From assembly GCA_028023455.1 (NCBI GenBank), contig JAQFVV010012531.1, positions 930,001 through 994,000 on the forward strand: a DNA stretch of 64,000 bases. The letters are read 5' to 3'. The position numbers and the translations under genes are program-made. This document shows, one piece after another, positions 1-10,756 of this stretch. Every line of letters starts with the position of its first letter. Position 1 is the first letter of the stretch. The notes beneath the pieces are model-generated. The model saw only the letters and a list, made by a program, of their open reading frames with translations, was not told the origin of the DNA and did not search any database. The DNA comes from Epiperipatus broadwayi. Its lineage: Eukaryota > Onychophora > Udeonychophora > Euonychophora > Peripatidae.

Positions 1-556
1 ATAATGCATCATCATATTAATTATATGAAAACACTGATAATTTCTTTATCAGATCCTTTCTTTTCTTTGCTTCATTTATCAATTTTTTCTCCCATTCATC
101 CAAGCAATTTCTCTGATTACTTAAGACAATTCCCAAATAGTTATAGTTATTCACCACATTTAATTTTATATCCCTCAATAAAAATTTCTTTCTATTTTCT
201 TTCTCCAGTATTTATCATCATTACTTTTGATTTTCTTCACTAAATTTAATCCCCATCTCTTTACTACCTCTTACACATGTCTTCAGCATAACTTCCATGT
301 CTTCCCTACTTTCTGTGCACAAGAAGATATTATCCAGAAATAAAAGACCCAATAATGTATATACTCCCTTACCAATTAATGGTATCTCTACCTCTCTTTC
401 TAGTTTTTCTGTTGCTCTCTCTATTGCTCTCAGAAATAAAAGACCCGATAATGTATATACTCCCTTACCAATTAATGGTATCTCTACCTCTCTTTCTAGT
501 TTTTCTGTTGCTCTCTCTATTGCTCTCAAATATAACAAAAACAAAGTAAGTGACAC
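1..556 (-). pseudogene. LINE reverse transcriptase, palm catalytic block and thumb
   Basis: The minus strand at 221-330 encodes DNIFLCTESREDMEVML, the region after the catalytic Y/F-A-D-D box; only part of that box survives next to the tandem duplication at 336-527. Further down, other frames give pieces resembling the thumb block 'KIKC.E.YNYLGI' (RC of about 100-170). Together these are the end of an RT domain that runs off the window. Function is lost. Confidence 0.6.
336..527 (-). repeat. 96-bp in-frame tandem duplication inside the RT remnant
   Basis: A 96-bp unit is present twice head to tail (336-431 and 432-527) with only a few differences. Ninety-six is a multiple of three, so the minus-strand RT frame repeats the same 32 residues (containing EREVEIPLIGKG) without a frameshift. 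The duplication lies just before the catalytic RT box. Confidence 0.9.
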
Positions 557-598
557 AGGGCATCCTTACCTGAGTCCCACACCATTTTTAACTTTAAT

Positions 599-1214
599 TT
601 ATTCTATATTTCCTAATTGATACATATAATAATTATTTTCATGTAATCTCTTAATAAGATCCACTAAAGTTCCATTCATTCCCAAATTTATTAAACTTAT
701 CCATAATCTATTTCTATTTACTCCATCATATGCCTTCTCTATATCTATAAAAACCATACATAACTGTCTACCTGTATTCCTACTCATATCTACAAGTGGA
801 TAATTACAAATGAACTATTTTCTATATGCCTATCCAATCTAAAATCTCCTTGCACTCCTCCCACTATTATTTTCTTCCATCCACTTTGTGACCCTTCCAG
901 CCACCATATATGCAAAAACTTTGTGACACTAATGTTACTGCTATCAGGCTATAATTGTTTAACTTTCTATGATTCTTACGCTTCCCTTTAAATAGTAACT
1001 TTTCTCTTGCATTATTCCAGCTATCTGGAAATTCTCTCTTCTGTGCTATGTTATTAAAATATGATAATAGGTTTAATTTTGCCCTATTTCCTAAATTCAT
1101 CACCATCTCTGCTGCCCATCCACCTAAACCTCTTGCCTTTCCACTTTTCAATTTCTTCCCTGCCTTATTTGATTCATTTTTTGTACAATATTTCCCATTA
1201 ATATTTGCTTTCAT
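599..1214 (-). pseudogene. LINE reverse transcriptase, fingers and first palm block
   Basis: Two adjacent minus-strand frames. The upstream one (867-1214) contains KSGKARGLGGWAAEMV, a degraded copy of the RT block 'GKAPGxDGxxxE', then a PDSWNNAR segment matching the usual 'P..W..A' and a K-x-K-x-x-x block. The downstream one (599-787) reads VFIDIEKAYDGVNRNRLW, the palm motif A with the catalytic Asp in F-I-D. Motif A's Asp is kept. The reading frame is broken between the pieces. Confidence 0.75.
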
Positions 1215-1375
1215 GTTTGTTCTCTAGAGCTACACTCTATTCCCTCATCATCTAGTAATACAACTTCTCTCTCCCCTATATTCCTTTAAATGTCCAAAAA
1301 ATTTTACTCCCATCTCTTTCACTTTTATTAATATCCTCCAACAACTTATTATTTAATTTCATTCTCTCTCTATAA

Positions 1376-1795
1376 TTATCTATTTTGGCCAACTCCTTTT
1401 TTAAAAAAATACTTTGCCCATTTAACATTATCATCTTTTTCATTTTCTTTATTTTTAATAGCACACTTATATTCTCTGGATGCTTTCCCTCTCTCTTTTA
1501 CACTTTTACTAATTCTCACTTTTCTATTCCTTTTATTCTTATGAATATTCTCACCTAAAACTCTATTTGCCACTTTTTCTACTTCACCACACCAGTCCTT
1601 ATATTCATCCACAATAAACTCTTCCATTTCTTCTACTTTTATTTTATATTCTTCTAACTTTTTCTTATCATTCATTTTCCATCTATATCTTTGACTATCC
1701 TTTCTATTTTTATTACTATTTTTCATCACATTAACCATTCCTATTATAAATAAATTATGATCACTGTTACATACTCTCTCTTCATTATCAAACAC
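1376..1795 (-). pseudogene. LINE endonuclease C-terminus and linker to RT
   Basis: A 139-residue minus-strand reading frame. It opens with a segment containing SDHNLF, the S-D-H motif that ends EEP endonuclease domains in LINEs; Asp and His are catalytic in that family. The rest is a highly charged Lys/Glu/Asn-rich region with likely helical, coiled-coil character, as in the spacer between endonuclease and RT of CR1-group proteins. It overlaps another short minus-strand frame at 1276-1464 that continues the linker after a frameshift. Confidence 0.55.
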
Positions 1796-2155
1796 TAATT
1801 TTTAGACCATGTGTATTGACCCTCATAAATATTTGATAAATTTCAAATTCTCAAATTCACTCTCTGATAAAAATCTATGTCATCAATTTCTTCAGTATGC
1901 CCATTCATATTGCCTACAACAATTATTTTCTTCCCCTTTTTTTTTGAAACTCTGTATATCCTTAACTAGGCATTGATATTTGCTACTGTTCCATTCCATT
2001 ATAGTTTGACTAGATCCAGTGGCTATATAGACTATAGCCACCATTCATTCTTGTCTTTCTAACCTTATCTCAAACCAGAAATGTTCTTGAGTTAACAGTA
2101 TTTAAATATTTTTGGTATAATCCTATACCACTATCCTTTTTTTTCTTTTTCATTT

Positions 2156-2520
2156 CTATTTATATCCTGCCACATCACCTTCCAATATAGGTTCTTCTTT
2201 TTCACTTAAATGTGCTTCCACTACTAGTAATACCTCAAGCTCTTCATTTTTAACTGCTTTATTTAACTCCAACCACTTTTCTGGCTTTTTATCACCTGAC
2301 ATTTTCAAATATCCAATTTTAACAATTTTTTCTTTTCTATCTACTCTTTTACAAATTCTCTTCACTCTTTTTTCTCCATTACCTTTGTAAGTAACTTGCT
2401 TACCATTAATTATACAAACCCATTCCCTCTCCACATTTATATCCAAATCAGTTATCCTTTGTTTATTTCTTTGATCCCATCCATTCTTCATTTTGATAAT
2501 ATTGCAATTTAAAACCCTAA
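2156..2520 (-). pseudogene. LINE endonuclease, N-terminal fragment
   Basis: Open minus-strand fragment of about 120 residues. Its C-terminal third reads VLLVVEAHLSEKEEPILEGD, which fits the EEP (APE-like) endonuclease strand carrying the metal-binding Glu (usually E-T-H or E-S-H; here E-A-H). The preceding lysine- and arginine-rich stretch would be the linker before the endonuclease. It sits directly upstream, in minus-strand order, of the SDH and RT fragments. The usual catalytic Asn strand (GYLN) reads GYLK here, a probable loss. Confidence 0.6.
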
Positions 2521-2525
2521 CCCCC

Positions 2526-2846
2526 CATACAGTATATAACATTGCTTGTTCAAATAACTATTGCAAAGGCACATATTATGGAAAAAGCAGAGCATCTTTG
2601 GCCACACGATTGGCACAACACAGGTATTCGTACAATAGAGCTCGCAACGACCCTTCTACTTATTCAGTTTTTTAACAGCACCAGTGCACAAGTCACCATG
2701 AGTGCATTCTGGATAATCCTACCATCGTATGTAGAGAGAGACATGACCTCAAAAGAAAGATCAAAGAGGCTTTATTTATCTCTCGCGACAGCGATGCCAT
2801 AAACAGGAAGGACACGTGTTTTTCTCTATCAAAAAGATGGAATTAG
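2526..2846 (+). pseudogene. Penelope-like element, GIY-YIG endonuclease C-terminal fragment
   Basis: One frame reads YNIACSNNYCKGTYYGKS, then SLATRLAQHRYSY, an in-frame stop at 2673-2675, then CILDNPTIVCRERHDLKRKI, KEALFISRDSDAINRKD and a stop at 2844. This is the order of the GIY-YIG domain of Penelope-like retroelements: the G-x-Y-Y-G core, the R-L-x-x-H helix, and the C-terminal R-x-x-(I/K)-E-A-(I/L) plus '-INR-D' tail. It is inverted relative to the LINE around it and sits between that LINE's ORF1 and ORF2. One nonsense codon and the missing RT make it a dead 5'-truncated copy. Confidence 0.65.
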
Positions 2847-2998
2847 CATATTTGCATAAATTTAAACATAAGCAAGCTATGATTATGAAGGCAAGATCCT
2901 TTGAAAGCACTCAGCTGTTTTAATATTTTTAGTTAGCTATTTGTATTTGTATTAACAGCTTTTGGGAGCAGTTGCGCCGCACCCGCACTTGTGCTTGA

Positions 2999-3398
2999 TT
3001 ACATACATTTCCCAAAAGTAAAATTATTTAACTTAATATAATATTCTTTATAAATCAAACTCCCTAATACTTCTTTTCCTTGTTTCACTAAGTGTACACC
3101 ATATTTACTACATAACTTTCTTTTACTAATAAAAAAATCCCACACATCCACATACATAACATCATTTCTTTCACATAATTTTTTCAATCTCACATTTATA
3201 GAATATGCCCTATCTAATATATTTATTGTCAAATCTTACAACTATTTGTATTTTTCCTTTTATCTTACTCAAATTACTAATCAATTCTATATACTCATCC
3301 ATTACTGTCTCTGATGGCTCTGTTAAATTATTTGTCCCTACCATAACACACACACATCTACTCCCTTGTTTCTTTAATATGGAGCACTGAAATGCCAT
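2999..3398 (-). pseudogene. LINE ORF1 remnant with SGNH/GDSL-type esterase domain
   Basis: Two overlapping minus-strand frames (3210-3398 and 2999-3232), separated by a frameshift near 3215-3235, form the C-terminal half of an SGNH hydrolase fold. MVGTNNLTEP is the block III 'G-T-N-(D/N)' motif, EYIELISNLSKIKGK is the following helix, and KYGVHLVKQGKEVLG is block V, normally D-x-x-H. The block V His is kept but the Asp is Tyr. The N-terminal half with the nucleophile Ser is missing. Esterase-bearing ORF1s are known from CR1/L2-type LINEs, and the position upstream of the RT fragments fits that. Confidence 0.65.
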
Positions 3399-3399
3399 C

Positions 3400-4151
3400 T
3401 ATATACCTTCAGTATTTAATTATTCAGTAATTGACTATTACTTAACCATTTAAAAATCTTATTTTAAATTTAGCTCTATAGATAGCACTTTAATAATCTA
3501 TATCAATTTTTTGGTATAGTTATTCTATACTATATTCATCAGATATGATGAACTAATATTAATTATAACTTACAACAGTGATCTTTATTAATAAACTGTT
3601 TATATAACCTTGATCAGGCTTAGCCAACAGAAGCTTTATACACAAAAGCAGACCACAATTTCATTTCAGATTTCTTGGTGAAGGATAGCCTAATCCACTT
3701 TCATGCCTAGTCTGCCTGAAGAGTTTATGAACCACAAGAGTCCAATTGTATTCTTTGGAAGTCTTGTGGCCTGATGTAAAATTCACCTTCCATACAACCA
3801 TTTAGATACTCCATTAGGTCTATTGATAAGTGGGAACCAGCCCAAAACATTATGGACAGCCATTTACAGGTTGTTCTATACAAAAAAACCAACTGAGTAT
3901 GAGAGCAGCAGCTTAAGCCCACAGACAACCAGGAAATGTCCACATATTGATGGATAAGATGTTAAGGCCATTATCTTGTAGTGTTAAGTATAAGGGTTCT
4001 ACTAATGCACATTGAGAGAAGTTATGCCATCTCTTATCGATTGATTTGTACCTACCATTATAGTATATATTTATTGCTTTATTTCCATTTCAATTTGTCT
4101 TATCTATGTGTGAATCCATTTTGTAATGAGAATACTAACACTTTTATCCAG
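3400..4151. other. Unassigned intergenic stretch
   Basis: I see no gene here. From about 3600 to 4000 the sequence is less AT-rich than its surroundings and lacks obvious TE signatures, but the open frames on both strands are short and have no recognisable domain. Confidence 0.4.
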
Positions 4152-4349
4152 CACTCTCTCACTGTTGAGATCCATACTGGATCTATTGATGCTTTACTAT
4201 CCAGATCATTATCACCAGCATCACCTTCTGGGTATGATGGTGATAATGTTATGTCTCAGACTAATATACAGGCATTGATAAATTGTGGGCTTAATATCCA
4301 TGAAGATATGATACATCTTTTGCCAGCAGCGAAAGTTGTATCATGTTAA
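4152..4349 (+). CDS. Candidate 3'-terminal coding exon, unknown protein
   Basis: A pyrimidine-rich stretch ending in CAG at 4149-4151 is followed by 65 open codons and a TAA. The peptide begins HSLTVEIHTGSIDALL, continues with a Ser/Pro-rich SRSLSPASPSGYDGDN, and ends LLPAAKVVSC. It has an amino-acid mix typical of a real cytoplasmic protein tail and unlike the low-complexity translations nearby. An AATAAA lies about 100 bp downstream (4452-4457). No domain is recognised, and a chance frame or an old TE remnant remains possible. Confidence 0.3.
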   Translation, partial: HSLTVEIHTGSIDALLSRSLSPASPSGYDGDNVMSQTNIQALINCGLNIHEDMIHLLPAAKVVSC

Positions 4350-5287
4350 GTCATATTTCTTTTTTTATTATGAACCACTCCTGGACTTAAATAGCCATTT
4401 ACTGACTAGCATTGTTGACCTGACTAGATTGACTATAGGCTGTTTATCTGAAATAAAATCCTAATCTAGCTTTAAAAAAAATTAAGTATCTAAGAAAAAA
4501 AGAAGAAAAAGCCCAAACTTTCAGATATGAACTCAGGTCAATATCATGGCAGACTAAATCATTAATCATTATTATACTAGACGCATACATATAAAATGTT
4601 GCTTTATTACATATATAAAGATTTATTTAAACATCAAAGTTAAACAAATTAAACATTTTGTTAGCCTTAATAAAAGTTCATCAGTGTAGACAAAGCAGTT
4701 AATATCTGTCTCTAATAGAATGCCATGCGTTCTTTAGGGATGGAGATGAGAGACGGTAAAATAACTATTGGTCTTAAAGTTCTGATTGTTTCATTATGGT
4801 CAAAAGATTAAAAGCTTCATTGCTTTAAAACATTTTATTTTTATCAATTCAATCGTATTTGATATTGACTTCACGGAATATAAAATTACATTCTTAAATA
4901 AAATATAAAAATAATCACTAATCTCTATTACTGTGTACTAATTGTGATACATAGTACATGAATGAATACACGAAGTTCCATTTACATGAAAATATTTGCT
5001 ATATAGATACACCATCTAATAATCAAGTAAGATAAAGTTAAATTAGACACAATATTAATGTAATATATATGTATACTCAAGACTGCATTCTTTTGGTCTT
5101 TAGTTTTTCCTCCGTCAATTAATTTTTAAAAGAAATCGGTAAATTAACAGTGACAGCTATTAACAAATGTGTATTGGTCATTCTGAATCCAAAAAGATAT
5201 GAGTTTTGTGATGACTATATAAACAAATGTGTGAATCAAAAATAAGACTATATATTGAACAAGATATTCCAATTGTCAAAATATTAA
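4350..5287. other. AT-rich intergenic DNA
   Basis: No coding signal. The only note is the AATAAA hexamer at 4452-4457, which could serve the candidate exon upstream. Confidence 0.5.
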
Positions 5288-6000
5288 CACAGCAGCAACT
5301 CTCTTCATGCAGTACTGGCACCTAGTACAGCCCTTAGTAATCAAGTAGGTGCCTACTTACCCTAATTTATAACTTATGGTTTTCCTCAGGTAGGAGCCTT
5401 GAATAAAAAAACATTGCACTTACATCTTTGGATGTAATGCGTCCCTCCATCAGCCATATTTTATCTTTTAATTAACTGTAAAGCTATGAATCCAACCTAA
5501 AAACATAATATTTTCAATATAAGCCATTTTGCTTGTATAGTCATACAAATCTGAATTCAGTTCAATAGGTATATATTATGGTATCTTTCAGCTTTTTTAA
5601 CAATCATAGTCATTAACATCTTTTAACTAGGATTAGTATTAAACCACTGCAACAACACATGATCACCATTTTTTATGTTTATATAATCTGTTAACACAGA
5701 AGCAATTTTCTCCATACAATATTGCCACCTAGTGCAAGCCATAGTAAACAATGAATGTGTTAAAAGGTTAGAATATCAAAATTCCTATCCAGTGTCTACT
5801 CATCCAATATCCCCAGACTAATTTCTAGCTTATGATTATCATCAGTGAGAAGTCTTGAATCTGAGAACACTGCACAAATGTTTGGATCTAATGCATCTCT
5901 CCAGTCTTTTTTTTTTTTTATCTTTTTAGTTAATTGTAAATTAGCTTGGATTAACAACATTATTGTGTTTTCAATTTAGCAACCAAGTTTGATAGTTATT
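5288..6000 (+). repeat. Dispersed repeat 'family B', two tandem units
   Basis: Two head-to-tail diverged units, starting near 5288 and near 5697. Each begins with a segment like CTCCATACAGTATTGCCACC and continues through TACTCATCCAATATCCCCAG and a TATGATTATC/TGTGGCTTTC-type block. The first unit ends with the sequence that starts the next. The same family recurs at 6079, 9855, 10310, 22083, 44895 and 51485. There is no coding capacity. It may be a SINE or a non-autonomous DNA element; its class is unknown to me. Confidence 0.7.
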
Positions 6001-6078
6001 AAAAACATAAAAAATGGTTACTGTAGAGAGGCATTAGATACAAAAATCAAGATACCTTCTAGTATCGACTGATTACTA

Positions 6079-6170
6079 TAATTTGCACTGAGTAGCAATA
6101 TTGTATGGAGAAAGTTGGTACTGTGTTAACAGATTGGGTAAACATAAGAGATGGTGGTCATGTGATGTTA
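6079..6170 (-). repeat. Family B fragment, inverted
   Basis: The reverse complement of the family B start (...ATTGTATGGAGA...) is followed by the reverse complement of its end (AGATGGTGGTCATGTGATG). It lies inverted relative to the copies at 5288-6000. Confidence 0.55.
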
Positions 6171-7196
6171 TAGTAGTTTTATGTGATATTACCTGATATT
6201 GCCTTTTAATTTCTTCTGTATCAAACTTTTCTTTCTGAAAGACTTCAATACGTTGAATTCTATTTGCAGCCATAACTTTCCAATGAAATCAGTAAATATT
6301 GCACTTTTTTAGAATGTCTTTAAGATAATCTTCCTTTAAAAACAAGAAAATCAGCCTCTGCCATGAATATCCTACCATTTAACTTGTGAAACACTAACAA
6401 TACATAGGAATCTGTATAACAGTTTAACATCTAATACTACTTTTTTTATTTAAAGATATTTAACTGGCTCTTAGCTTGATAACCATCTAGCTACAAATTA
6501 TTCTTTCATCATTGACATTAGTCTTGAGTTTTTTTAAAAAAATAATTACTAAACCAAATTTATTATATATTGCATTTAAAACATTAAATACAATAAATTG
6601 AAAAGAATAACACAATCATCAGTATATTACAAATCCAGAAACCAAGAAAAAGAAATTTTATATTGTTCATTCATTTCATGTATACAGTTTAAAATTACGC
6701 TTTTAAATAGTAACTCTCTAATATTGCATCCAATAATCTAATAATATATTGATGATTCTTATGATCTTGCCACCATATTTTTAGAATTTTATGGAGCTCC
6801 TTTAAATGGAAATTTTTCTAATGCCCTTTAAATAAATAATGATCCAAGTCTCACTTCCACTCAATAAATTAAGTAAAATAACTCTATATAAAAATAACTT
6901 GTACTTATATCACTTTAATGAAATTTCATTAGGAGCTGATAAAGCACATAAGATTTTGGAATATTAATTATGAAAATAAAATCGTTATATGTTGCATTCA
7001 AAGCAATAGATATATCCTGCAGATTATTTTTTTGAATTTTCAAGAATAATACAATATTTAATATATTATAAATCCAGAATCCAGTAAGATAAAATTTTTG
7101 ATCCACCCACATTTTTCTATGCTTTTTGAGCCTTAAACAGTAAATACTTTCATTGCTATTATCAATAATTAATAAGATCCAATATTCTGTTTACTT
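6171..7196. other. AT-rich intergenic DNA
   Basis: No gene seen. Two segments (about 6535-6680 and 6940-7100) look like diverged copies of each other: both carry TATATATTGCATT/TATATGTTGCATT, then 'aca..atttaatatattataaatccagaa'-like text. They are probably an old duplicated repeat. Confidence 0.4.
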
Positions 7197-7406
7197 CTAT
7201 GTATATTTAAACTCTTTTTTACTCTCCATACTAGTTCTCCATCTCTCCAACTTCTTATTTTTTATTAATGCTTCTATTCTTCTATCCCATTCATTGCCAC
7301 TATAACATTCAACAATTCTCTTACCACAATCATCCCACTTTTTGTATAAGTATACTGACATAAATTCTTTATCCAAATCTTCTAAATTCCATACTACCTT
7401 TCTCAC
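7197..7406 (-). pseudogene. Probable C-terminal fragment of a LINE ORF2
   Basis: A 69-residue minus-strand frame, rich in Lys, Glu and Trp, with KWDDCGKRIVECYSGNEWD and ALIKNKKLERWRTSMESKKE. Charged helices of this kind follow the RT domain in LINE proteins, and the composition matches the LINE remnant at 1-3398. No catalytic motif is present, so the assignment is tentative. Confidence 0.35.
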
Positions 7407-8825
7407 CCATTAATTCATTTATAAAAATTCCACCGTCAAATCTATACACATCTTGATTTGTCTTGAAGTAGTCTATAATCCAGTTCAAAGACTACAGGTA
7501 TGAAAATAAAAAATAATAGAGAAGTACATATTTTTAATTTAACATCAATTTTTATCTCAGTGCCATAGACCTGTTCAATTAATTGAGTAACTTCGCATAA
7601 TCAGCTCACTAAAACCTATTTATATATAATACATAAATCACTATTTTGTCAGATAATTTGTTTTTCATTTGCATAGCAACAAAAATTATATTTATGGTGT
7701 TTCTTGATTTTCTAAAACATACTGAATTTAATCTACCATGGAAGCAACCTATTTTTTAAAAGTCTTGAAAGAACTTCTGCTGTTTTTGGTAACAACGATA
7801 TTCTATGACAATCTTATCTATCCTCTTTATTTGGAAACATAAAAGTATCATTAAAATCACTGCAGTAGTGCTAATGAAAACCTTAAAGTAGTGTTTGGTA
7901 TTCTTTACATTTAAGAAGATTATCTTTAATTTTTTAGAACAGACAAACTGCAAGTTCTTTGTAACTTTGAATGAGGCCATCACTGAATGATTTCATATTG
8001 CCAAAATACATGTACATAAAATATCCATGCTAACACTAACTGGAGAAATATCAAAGAGTTATACATCTATATTGATACCACAATCTACTACAATTTGATA
8101 TCATTGTTTATAATTGCTTAGCAATAACTAGAAAATATGGTTCCATATTGAGTAGCTTGATTAAGAATATATACAGAGACATATATTTAAATCAATGTTT
8201 TTTTACTTTTTCACACCTGAGGACTGGTAAAAATAAAGATAAGATTTCACGGACTGACAGAAGTCTACAGATAAATTTTCTTACAGATTTAAACTGCTTA
8301 GCCTTAGATGAGCATAATTATTATAATAGACCAAATCAACACACTACTTACTGTGTAGTGTAATGGTGTTGCTTACCTTCACATACAGAACACTCTCAAG
8401 TTGCGCAGTCATACTGCTACAGAAAACAGTATTTTCTCATTAATGTGCCTGCATTGCTACATTTATTATTTCATTGTTAAAAGATGCAAGAATAAAATGT
8501 TATTCACCTGAATATTGGGAAATATCACAGCTAGTGTAATTACATGACAATGATTATGATAAATGTAAGATCTCTATTTAATGCTAAATACACAAGATGA
8601 AGTTATATATATATTTATGGAGTTTGTATAATAAAAAACTTTTTTTTAGTTTTGCATTTTTTAAGAAAAATAATAAAAATTTAATTCTACCTCCCCTCCC
8701 CCATAAACATCTATGATAACTAGAAAAATAAATTAATTTATGTATGATTGATTGAATTTTGTTTTTGTTTTTAATTGGGTAAAAATGAGAATAAAATAAT
8801 ACCAGATTGCATTAGTTGTTTACTC
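7407..8825. other. AT-rich intergenic DNA
   Basis: No gene, repeat family or RNA recognised. Short open frames on both strands have no domain and a composition expected from AT-rich sequence. Confidence 0.5.
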
Positions 8826-9687
8826 TTGAAGTCACCTGAGGACCACCTATAAAGCCACTGAGAAAATTGAGCTGAAAAATTGTTTTGGTAAAGTGTCACA
8901 TAGCTTCATTTGACAAAATTTCAGAACATACTACACCCAAAGTCCTTGGTGATAGTTCACTGTCAGGAGCAACTATGAAACCAAGTTTTAAATACTCCTT
9001 ACTGTACTTTCTAATAAAATGACATTATTTTATGTTTTTTCCTGCACATTCTGAAGTATCAACATATCCCTTCCTCATTTCTTCAAGAGTTGAAACATCA
9101 GTACTTGGCATATTTTCAATATCAGCATCACATTTTACTGGAATATTACCCTTGTCTCTTCTTAAGAAGACCAAAAGGTTTTACTCTTTGACATTTTGTC
9201 TCCATTTTGTGAAGTTTACAATTTCAAAAAAAAAAAAGTCACACACAAAATAAAAAGATGATACAAATGTAATAAAAAAATAAAAAGATGATACAAACTA
9301 ATAAAAAAATTTGTATTATGTGATCAATACATGAGCTGAGGCCATATAGAAATGCCTACTAGATATAGAAATTGATATGTAAGGAAGGGGTGGTGCAATT
9401 ATCATGAGATTGACATTTGTCCTTTAAAGATTGCATTTTCAGATAAATTCCTTTGATTATTATTTAGTAATTATAGTATTATCTAATAATTTAAATAAAA
9501 TTTTGATTTATAATTAATTTTATTTAAGCAGTTGCGATGAAAAAATAAATAAAAATTGTTTACATTAATTAAAAGTTTAAAATCTTATTATTTTGTTATT
9601 ACAAACTTTCCAGCCAGTCTAGCGTGGATCAGCAGAAAACTTCTGCAGACTGGCGCTGGTCTGTGGACCAAGGGTTGAAGACCACTG
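8826..9687 (-). mobile_element. hAT DNA-transposon remnant
   Basis: On the minus strand the element starts at 9687 with CAGTGGTCTTCAACCC, the terminal-inverted-repeat type of hAT elements (CAGTGGTTCTCAACC-like), followed by a GC-richer subterminal block to about 9600. About 470 bp further on lies a broken BED-finger region (8896-9213). The remainder of the transposase and the other end are absent, so this is a 3'-truncated copy. Confidence 0.6.
8896..9213 (-). pseudogene. hAT transposase N-terminus with degraded BED finger (ZBED/SCAND3-type)
   Basis: The minus strand reads RKYSKEYLKLGFIVAPDSEL and then SPRTLGVVCSEILSNEAM before a TGA at 8896-8898. This matches the start of ZBED5/SCAND3-like hAT transposases (K-Y-x-x-x-Y-L-x-x-G-F...C-x-x-C-x-E-x-L-S-N-E-A-M). 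The first zinc-binding Cys is replaced; the second is present; the His pair lies beyond the stop. Upstream pieces toward 9213 (NIPVKCDADIENMPSTDVST) are interrupted by stops. Non-functional. Confidence 0.6.
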
Positions 9688-9854
9688 ATTTAACCATTAT
9701 AAATAAGAAAAAAAATCCAATTTAAATTTCACACATCTTTATAATTGTTTAAATAAAGAATATATAATATTGCACAAGCAAATAAAAGTATCTGTTATCT
9801 AGTTGTTGCTAAGCAATTATAAACAAGTAGCATGAAGTTATTCTGCATTATGAA

Positions 9855-10305
9855 TATTAAACTCTCCATATAGTAGTGCCATCAAATGCAAGCCATTGTC
9901 ATTAATGGATAGTGCCTACTCATTCAACATTCCCAGACTAGTTTCTAGCTTGTGGCTTTCTTCAGTAAGGAACCCTGAATTTAAGAGCACTTCACCTAGA
10001 TCATAGGAATTAATGCGACCCTCCAGCATCCACCTTTTACCTATTTGATTAACTATAAAGCTAGGATCCAATGCTCCAACCTAAGTTCATTCAATTGTAT
10101 AGTCCTACAGATCTGAACACAGTTCAGCATCCATACATTTTGGTGTCTTTGATTGTTCAAAAACCACAGTCATTATTATCCTATGGGCAGAATAGGTGCG
10201 AAACCATCAAACCATCACATGATCACCATTTCATATGCTTACACATGCTTTTAATAAGAGTACAACTTTCCATACAGTAGTGCCACCAAGTGCAAAATTT
10301 ATAGT
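9855..10305 (+). repeat. Family B copy, near full length
   Basis: It contains the family blocks in order: CTCCATATAGTAGTGCCATC, the TACTCATTCAACATTCCCAG block, TAGTTTCTAGCTTGTGGC, GATCTGAACACAGTTCAGCA, and an end that merges into a new unit start at about 10268. It pairs with the inverted copy that follows. Confidence 0.7.
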
Positions 10306-10600
10306 TAACCAAATAGATAAAAGTTGGCTGCTGGAGGGTTACAATAAATCCTAAGATCTAGATGCAGTGCTCTCAAATCCAGGGCTCCTCACTGATAAAA
10401 TCCATAAGCTAGAAACTAGTCTGTAAATGTTGGATGAGAAGGCACTACATAAGAATTTTATGCACAAACCTTTCCCCATCCATTGATTATGTAGTCTTGC
10501 AGTGGCATTACTGCATGGAGAATTTGATACTCTTATTAACAGCATGTGTAAGCTTAAGAAATGGGGTTCATGTGACATTATGAGTATTGCTATGTGTTTA
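10306..10600 (-). repeat. Family B copy, inverted
   Basis: Reverse complement of the same family: TGCTGGAGGGTTACA, then the GATGCAGTGCTCTCA block, AGCTAGAAACTAGTCTG and finally GGCATTACTGCATGGAGAAT. With the preceding copy it forms a long imperfect hairpin whose inner arms meet near 10306. Confidence 0.65.
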
Positions 10601-10756
10601 TAATTCTTTATATGCATATATTACACATTATGATGGGTGTGATATATAGATATCATATGTGTGTATGTTTTTATACAAAAAAAAAATGTCTTAAGAGGAA
10701 AAAAAATCAAATTAAAGATTTAAAAAAAAGTGTAATAAAAAATGACTATACTTAAA

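Larger units (their letters stand above)
1..2541 (-). mobile_element. Degenerate LINE, ORF2 region (endonuclease + reverse transcriptase), CR1-like
   Basis: Reading the minus strand from 2541 down to the window edge gives the successive parts of a non-LTR retrotransposon ORF2 in several frames: an endonuclease start, an endonuclease SDH motif, RT fingers, RT palm and RT thumb. An esterase-type ORF1 lies just upstream on the same strand (2999-3398), which is the gene order known for CR1/L2-group LINEs, so I call it CR1-like. The element is cut by stops and frameshifts and cannot be active. It continues past the left edge of the window. The clade assignment is an inference; that it is a LINE is well supported by motif order. 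Confidence 0.75.
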
